Program-made: the position numbers and the translations under genes
Notes under the pieces: model-generated
Seen by the model: only the letters and a program-made list of their open reading frames with translations
Database searches by the model: none
What the model was told of the DNA's origin: nothing
Shown: one piece after another, positions 59,455 to 64,000 of the stretch
Position numbering within the stretch: position 1 is the first letter of the stretch
How the letters are laid out: every line of letters starts with the position of its first letter
Origin: DASQHW01 sp038238245
GTDB lineage: Bacteria; Actinomycetota; Acidimicrobiia; IMCC26256; PALSA-610
Assembly (NCBI GenBank): GCA_038238245.1
Contig: JBBRXX010000020.1
Span: 1-64,000 of the forward strand
Direction of reading: 5' to 3'
Length of the DNA: 64,000 nucleotides

Positions 59455-61092
59455 ATGACTTCTCCTCCGACCGCCCTCGCACCGTTCGACCGCAGCAGTC
59501 GCGCCTACCAACAGCGCTGGTTGATCCTCGCCGTGCTCTGCTTGAGCCTGCTCGTGATCGTGGTCGACAACTCGATCCTCAACGTCGCGGTACCGACGTT
59601 GCAGAAGCCGAAGCCGGTCGGGCTCGGCGCGACGAACAGCCAGCTGCAATGGATGGTCGACTCGTACACGCTCGTCTTCGCGGGCTTGCTGCTCACGGCC
59701 GGCAGCCTGGGCGACCGTTTCGGCCGGCGGGGCGCGTTGCAGTTCGGCATGGCCATGTTCGGGCTCGGGTCGGTCGCCTCGGCCCTCGTGCACACACCGA
59801 CCCAGCTGATCGTCACGCGCGGGTTGATGGGCATCGGTGGCGCGTTCATCATGCCGGCGACGTTGTCGATCATTACCAACGTGTTCCCGCCCGAAGAGCG
59901 GGGACGCGCCATCGGGATGTGGGCGGCGATCGCCGGTGTCGCGGTGGCGCTCGGTCCCATCAGCGGCGGCTTCTTGCTCCAGCACTTCTATTGGGGCTCG
60001 ATCTTCATGGTGAACCTGCCCATCGTCGCGATCGCGCTCGTCGCCGGCGTCCTGCTCATTCCGACGTCGCGTGACCCGTCGAAACCGCGTCTCGATCCAC
60101 TGGGTGCACTCCTGTCGATCGTCGGTCTGGGCGCGCTCGTATACGCGATCATCGAGGCGCCGGACCACGGCTGGACCAGCCCGTTGATCCTCGGCACCTT
60201 CGCGTTCGCGTTCATCGTGCTCGGCGCCTTTGCGTGGTGGGAACGCGTCACTCCGAGCCCGATGCTCGACACGTCGGTCTGGCGCAGCCCGCGGTTCAGC
60301 GCCGCGAGCGCCGGGATCACGTTGCTGTTCTTCGCGATGTTCGGATCTCTCTTCCTGCTCACGCAGTACTTGCAGTTCGTGATGAGCTACGACCCGCTCC
60401 AGGCCGGCATACGGCTGCTGCCCATGGCGGTCGTGATGCTCGTCGTCGCGCCCACCAGTGCGCGCATCGTCGAGCGGGTCGGCACCAAGCGCGTCGTGGC
60501 GACCGGTCTCTCGCTCGCGGCGCTCGGCCTCGCCCTGATGGCAATGCTGCCGTCGCACGGCATCTCGTACTGGGGTGACGTCGCCTGGCGGATGATGGTG
60601 ATGGCCGCGGGCATGGGCCTGACGATGGCGCCGGCAACCGAGTCCATCATGGGTTCGGTGCCCCGCGCGAAGGCAGGTGTCGGCTCGGCGGTCAACGACA
60701 CGACCCGGCAGGTCGGTGGCGCGCTCGGCGTGGCGATCATCGGAAGCGTGATGTCGTCGTTCTACGGGTCGCGCATCGCCGGATTGCTCGCCCGCTTCGG
60801 CGTCCACGGTGCCCCGGTCTCGGTCGCCAAGGAGGGCCTCGGCCGGGCGCTCGGCGTTGCCGGCGATCCGAGCCTCCCGTTGGCGGGCACCCAGCGGGCG
60901 GAGCTCGCGCAGGGGGCGAAGGACGCCTTCGTGGCCGGCATGCACCGCGGGTTGCTCGTTGCTGCCGGAGCCGCGCTTGTTGGCGCAATAATCGCGGCCC
61001 GGTGGCTGCCCGCGAATGCGGCCGATCCCGAGGTGTTCGCGAATCAGGATGAGGCCGCGACCGCGCGTGCAACCGCGCTCGTGGAGCTCTAG
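59455..61092 (+). CDS. MFS multidrug exporter, DHA2 (14-helix) family
   Basis: Drug:proton antiporter of 545 residues with 14 membrane helices. Motif A is GSLGDRFGRRGALQFG, and the first helix contains the family motif VIVVDNSILNVAVP (motif D1 type). Motif C is seen in AIAGVAVALGPISGGFLL. The C-terminal region has PRAKAGVGSAVNDTTRQVGG, also typical of DHA2. It is probably repressed by the TetR protein encoded immediately downstream through the 59404-59425 palindrome. Substrate unknown. Confidence 0.94.
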   Translation: MTSPPTALAPFDRSSRAYQQRWLILAVLCLSLLVIVVDNSILNVAVPTLQKPKPVGLGATNSQLQWMVDSYTLVFAGLLLTAGSLGDRFGRRGALQFGMAMFGLGSVASALVHTPTQLIVTRGLMGIGGAFIMPATLSIITNVFPPEERGRAIGMWAAIAGVAVALGPISGGFLLQHFYWGSIFMVNLPIVAIALVAGVLLIPTSRDPSKPRLDPLGALLSIVGLGALVYAIIEAPDHGWTSPLILGTFAFAFIVLGAFAWWERVTPSPMLDTSVWRSPRFSAASAGITLLFFAMFGSLFLLTQYLQFVMSYDPLQAGIRLLPMAVVMLVVAPTSARIVERVGTKRVVATGLSLAALGLALMAMLPSHGISYWGDVAWRMMVMAAGMGLTMAPATESIMGSVPRAKAGVGSAVNDTTRQVGGALGVAIIGSVMSSFYGSRIAGLLARFGVHGAPVSVAKEGLGRALGVAGDPSLPLAGTQRAELAQGAKDAFVAGMHRGLLVAAGAALVGAIIAARWLPANAADPEVFANQDEAATARATALVEL

Positions 61093-61695
61093 ATGCCCGG
61101 CCGGCCCCGCAGTCCGGAGTGTGACCACGCGATCCTCGATGCCGCGCTCGCGGAGTATGCCGCGAACGGCCTCGACGGCATGAGCGTCGACGCGGTCGCG
61201 ACGCGGGCCGGCGTGGGCAAGGCAACGATCTACCGGCGCTACCCGTCGAAGGCCGTGCTCGTCGCCGCCGCCGCGCTCAAGGCAGCCGACGAGCAGGCAC
61301 CGATCGCCGACACCGGTTCGGTACGCGGTGATCTCACGACCGCGTTGCGGAACCTCCGCCGGCTGCTCGACGATCCGGTCGTCGGCGCCGCCAAGCGCAT
61401 GCTGCTCGTCGACGCCGAACGGAACGAGGAGCTCGCGCGGATGCACGCGGAGTCGGTACGCGATCGCCGCCAAGGGGTGTTCGACGTGTTCCGGCGGGGG
61501 GTGGAACGCGGCGAGCTGTTGCCGGACATCGACGTCGAGTTCGCGGCCGACCGGATCGGCGCGCACGTGTTCTACCGGAACCTCGTCACCCGCGTCCCGA
61601 TCACCGACGCCTACATCGACCAGATCGTCGACGAGTTCCTCGCCCGCTACGGCGTGCGGCAATCGCCGGCCTTGGTGAATGCTCCGACGGCGTGA
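61093..61695 (+). CDS. TetR-family repressor of the MFS exporter
   Basis: Protein of 200 residues whose ATG directly follows the exporter stop with no gap. Helix-turn-helix: AAALAEYAANGLDGM-type start with SVDAVATRAGVGKATIYRRY and PSKAVLVAAA. The C-terminal domain matches the TetR_C_16/AcrR type (DIDVEFAADRIGAHVFYRNL). Cotranscription with its target and the upstream palindrome suggest autoregulation. Its 3' end overlaps the convergent gene by 49 bases. Confidence 0.93.
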   Translation: MPGRPRSPECDHAILDAALAEYAANGLDGMSVDAVATRAGVGKATIYRRYPSKAVLVAAAALKAADEQAPIADTGSVRGDLTTALRNLRRLLDDPVVGAAKRMLLVDAERNEELARMHAESVRDRRQGVFDVFRRGVERGELLPDIDVEFAADRIGAHVFYRNLVTRVPITDAYIDQIVDEFLARYGVRQSPALVNAPTA

Positions 61696-62543
61696 TCCTT
61701 GGAGAGCGATCCGAGGACGCGATCGAGAGCCGACCAATCGGGCGTTCCACTGCGGGCCGCGATGACCTTGTCGACACCGTCGAGATGCTCGAATCGCCGC
61801 ACGAGCACTTGCGGTGAGGTTCCGTCCGATGCGACGAGACGGAACGACTCCGGAAGTACATCGCGTGTCGTGCTTTCGATGAGCGCCGGTTGATCGGCGA
61901 AGACGCGCTTGAACTCGGCATAGGCCGCGTCGTGGTCGAGGTGTCGAAACGACTGAATCTCACCCGTATCACTGCTGATCGCGTCGAGTACGGCTTGCAC
62001 CTGCCCTCGCGTCGCGTTGACTTTCATGAACACTTCGGCATCGATGGGATCGGTGCTCACGACGAAGACCTTCGCGTCGTTGCCCAGGACGTGCGAAAGC
62101 AGGTCGGAAGCGCCCCTCTCCTTCGTCTGTACTGCGAAGCCGTCGCTTGTCCGCAACGCGCACGCGGCGTCGCGGAAGGCGCGGGGTCCCACGATGATGT
62201 CGGGGGGCACCGCGAGTCCGCCTCGGTCAATCGCTGCATACCTCGCAACCACGCGAGAATCCTCGAGGATCTCGCGTACGCGCTCCGTCCCGGGGACCAC
62301 CACGAGGTCGAGTCGAACATCCGGTTGCGAATATTCCTTCTTCGCGACACCGACGTGCTTCTCGCCGCGGTTCCAGAGCGCCACTGCGCCCGCGACCGTG
62401 AGGACGACGACGAGCGCGGCCGCGACGCGCAGGAGCGCCGATCGCCTGCTTTCTCGGTGTCGGAGGCCGGCAAGGTCGCTCGGGAACGGTGCCATCTCGT
62501 CCGCGAGCTGCCGGAGCTCGCGGCGCAGTTCATCCGTCTGCAT
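61647..62543 (-). CDS. Membrane protein with FtsX-like extracellular domain, sigma partner
   Basis: Protein of 298 residues: cytoplasmic N-terminus (MQTDELRRELRQLADEMAPF), one helix (LLRVAAALVVVLTVAGAVAL) and an external region with the segment SFRHLDHDAAYAEFKRVFAD followed by PESFRLV, which strongly resembles the extracellular domain of FtsX. It starts 14 bases inside the end of the ECF sigma gene, so it probably acts as its membrane-bound modulator. The use of an FtsX-like sensor domain is inferred from this motif. Confidence 0.78.
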   Translation of the reverse strand: MQTDELRRELRQLADEMAPFPSDLAGLRHRESRRSALLRVAAALVVVLTVAGAVALWNRGEKHVGVAKKEYSQPDVRLDLVVVPGTERVREILEDSRVVARYAAIDRGGLAVPPDIIVGPRAFRDAACALRTSDGFAVQTKERGASDLLSHVLGNDAKVFVVSTDPIDAEVFMKVNATRGQVQAVLDAISSDTGEIQSFRHLDHDAAYAEFKRVFADQPALIESTTRDVLPESFRLVASDGTSPQVLVRRFEHLDGVDKVIAARSGTPDWSALDRVLGSLSKDHAVGAFTKAGDCRTP

Positions 62544-63009
62544 CGTCGTCCTCCTCGAGCTCGATGCGCATCGCATGCAGCGCGTGATGCAGCGTCGCCT
62601 TCACGGTGCCGAGCGCGCAGCCCATCGCGTCGGCGACCTCGGCGAGTGGGAGGTCGGCGAGGTAGCGGAGCACGACTGCCTGGCGCTGGCGGGGCGGGAG
62701 CGTGGCGATCGCTTCCCGCACGGTGAGGCACGTCACGATCCTGCTACTGGTGTCTGCGGGTGCCGGCTCGGCCGCTTGCTTGCGCTCCAGCCGCCGCCAG
62801 TGGTCGCGGAGCTGATTCATGGCGACCACGTAGACCCATCCGTCGGGCCGGTCCATCTCGCGCACCGAGCGCCACCGTCGAAGGGCACGAGCGAACGCCT
62901 CCTGGGTCGCATCCCGCGCCAGCTCCCGGTCACCTGCGGCCAGGCTGATCGTGCGCGCGACGACATCGAAGTACGCCGCATAGAACTCGTCGAAGTCGCG
63001 CGTCCCCAT
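62530..63009 (-). CDS. ECF (sigma-70 family) RNA polymerase sigma factor
   Basis: Sigma factor of 159 residues. Region 2: AAGDRELARDATQEAFARAL and WVYVVAMNQLRDHWRR; region 4: LPPRQRQAVVLRYLADLPLA and GCALGTVKATLHHALHAMR. Its end overlaps the gene for the membrane partner. An acidic tail (EEDDDADG) ends the protein. It is a second, independent sigma/anti-sigma-like pair in the window and lies 45 bases after the kgd stop codon on the same strand. Confidence 0.93.
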   Translation of the reverse strand: MGTRDFDEFYAAYFDVVARTISLAAGDRELARDATQEAFARALRRWRSVREMDRPDGWVYVVAMNQLRDHWRRLERKQAAEPAPADTSSRIVTCLTVREAIATLPPRQRQAVVLRYLADLPLAEVADAMGCALGTVKATLHHALHAMRIELEEDDDADG

Positions 63010-63054
63010 CGCGGGGGAAACCGTACAAGCGGTCGAATGGTTTAGTTGCCGGGG

Positions 63055-64000
63055 CTAGCCGGGGACTGCGTCCGCCAGCAGCGCCTGCTGCTCCGCGTCA
63101 TGGATCGTGGAGCTGCCCGTCGCGGGGCTCGGGCTCTCGTGCCGGGCGACCACGGCGACCGGACGGCCGCCGGCCAGCTCTTCGATCCGGCGGCGGACGA
63201 AGTAGCGAGCACCCATGTTGCCCGGCTCCTCCTGCGCCCAGACCACTTCTGCCTCGGGTGATCGCTGCAGCACTGCTCCGATCTCGCGCGCCGGCCACGG
63301 GTACAGCTGCTCGATGCGCACGATCTCGACCTCGGCGCCGAGCTCGTCGCGGCGCGCGAGCAGCTCGAACCCGAACTTGCCGGTCGTGAACACGATCCGG
63401 GTCGGCGACGCGGGCGGGTTGGGGCCGAGGAGCAGGTGCTCGAACTCCCCGTGCGTGAACGCATCGACGGGTGACGTGGTCGCGGGCATGCGCAGGTATC
63501 GCTTTGGGGTCATCACGATCAGCGGCTTGCGGTTCGGATCCTGCACCTGCCTGCGCAGCACGTGGAAGTACTGCGCGGATGTGGTGGGGTACACGACGCG
63601 CATGTTGTCCTGGGCTGCGAGCACCAGGAACCGCTCGAGGCGCGCGGAGGAGTGCTCGGGGCCCTGGCCTTCGAAGCCGTGGGGGAGCAGCAGCACGAGC
63701 CCGCTGCGTTGTCCCCACTTGTCCTCTGCCGCGACGAGGAACTGGTCGATGATCACCTGGCCGCCGTTCGCGAAATCGCCGAACTGTGCCTCCCACGCGA
63801 CGAGCGCGTCGTGGTCGGCGATCGAGTACCCGTACTCGAAGCCGAGTGCCGCGAACTCCGACAGCACCGAGTCGTAGATCATGAACGGCGCGGCGTCGTC
63901 ACCGAGGTGGGCGAGCGGCACGTACTCCTGCTCGGTGCGGTGGTCGACGACGACCGCGTGGCGTTGCGAGAACGTGCCGCGGCGCGTGTCCTGTCCGGCG
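63055..64000 (-). CDS. kgd: 2-Oxoglutarate dehydrogenase E1 / Kgd, C-terminal part (runs off right edge)
   Basis: C-terminal 315 residues of a thiamine-diphosphate E1 enzyme of the TCA cycle. Visible are GQDTRRGTFSQRHAVVVD, EFAALGFEYGYSIADHDALV, WEAQFGDFANGGQVIIDQFL, LPHGFEGQGPEHSSARLERF and the terminal VVWAQEEPGNMGARYFVRRR, all conserved in SucA and Kgd. Whether it is the actinobacterial multifunctional Kgd with an N-terminal acyltransferase domain cannot be seen, as the N-terminus is outside the window. It ends upstream of the ECF sigma gene. Confidence 0.93.
   Translation of the reverse strand, partial: AGQDTRRGTFSQRHAVVVDHRTEQEYVPLAHLGDDAAPFMIYDSVLSEFAALGFEYGYSIADHDALVAWEAQFGDFANGGQVIIDQFLVAAEDKWGQRSGLVLLLPHGFEGQGPEHSSARLERFLVLAAQDNMRVVYPTTSAQYFHVLRRQVQDPNRKPLIVMTPKRYLRMPATTSPVDAFTHGEFEHLLLGPNPPASPTRIVFTTGKFGFELLARRDELGAEVEIVRIEQLYPWPAREIGAVLQRSPEAEVVWAQEEPGNMGARYFVRRRIEELAGGRPVAVVARHESPSPATGSSTIHDAEQQALLADAVPG

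Noticed and set aside
59062..61737. Minus-strand open frame of 891 codons opposite the MFS gene
   Set aside because: Antisense shadow of the MFS and TetR genes, rich in His, Glu and Arg with no motif.
1..64000. tRNA, rRNA, CRISPR arrays, insertion sequences and integrase genes
   Set aside because: Looked for cloverleaf arms with GGTTCGAATCC-like loops, regularly spaced repeats, and transposase or recombinase motifs; none was convincing.

Overview
The window is a stretch of high-GC chromosomal DNA, densely packed with short intergenic gaps, and it is most likely from an actinobacterium. WhiB, a PdtaS-type sensor kinase, a pair of Get3-like ATPases, a 72-residue TB7.3-like biotin carrier, neocarzinostatin-type repeats and many start codons lying 6-9 bases after a TANNNT box all point that way. 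A complete System I cytochrome c maturation operon is unusual for mainstream actinobacteria and suggests a deep lineage such as Acidimicrobiia; that placement is inference. I see no rRNA, tRNA, CRISPR array or insertion sequence.

Region 1 (1-11.2 kb) is a small biosynthetic locus. The end of an A-PCP NRPS protein is translationally coupled to a cytochrome P450 and followed by a C-A-PCP-TE NRPS whose thioesterase carries Cys where Ser is usual. A convergent Sfp-type phosphopantetheinyl transferase sits in a minus-strand run with a large secreted serine hydrolase carrying neocarzinostatin-like repeats and a salicylyl-CoA-hydroxylase-like flavoprotein.

Region 2 (11.2-29 kb) is mixed: an ECF sigma/membrane partner pair, a cyclase-AAA-repeat regulator, a DegT aminotransferase followed by the remnant of an LLM-class oxidoreductase, a lipoprotein, an enoyl-CoA hydratase, a TauE/SafE exporter divergent from a LysR regulator, an APH-like kinase, MsrA, pantothenate kinase, a TetR regulator, an aldo/keto reductase and a glycosyltransferase.

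Region 3 (29-37.4 kb) has a structured-looking leader and a 29-residue peptide ahead of two tandem membrane HD-domain proteins (the second with a degenerate HD site). Then comes an acyl-CoA block: two enoyl-CoA hydratases, a carboxyltransferase, a GNAT enzyme, a free biotin carrier and a threonine dehydratase-like enzyme.

Region 4 (37.4-45.4 kb) is a sortase divergent from ccmA-B-C-D-E-F-G-H-I plus a cyclophilin, an operon in which almost every junction overlaps.

Region 5 (45.4-54.8 kb) groups sulfur, Fe-S and redox functions: a cysteine-dioxygenase-like cupin with an Rrf2 regulator, LemA, a VOC protein, cysteine desulfurase and a SufR-like regulator, divergent from Mrp, then DUF3107, two Get3-like ATPases, PdtaS and WhiB.

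Region 6 (55-64 kb) has a glycerophosphodiesterase, a lipid kinase, a type-5 uracil-DNA glycosylase, a second TauE/SafE protein, DapA-like aldolase, an MFS exporter with its TetR regulator and a clear operator, a second ECF sigma/membrane partner pair, and the C-terminal part of a 2-oxoglutarate dehydrogenase E1 (Kgd type) running off the right edge.
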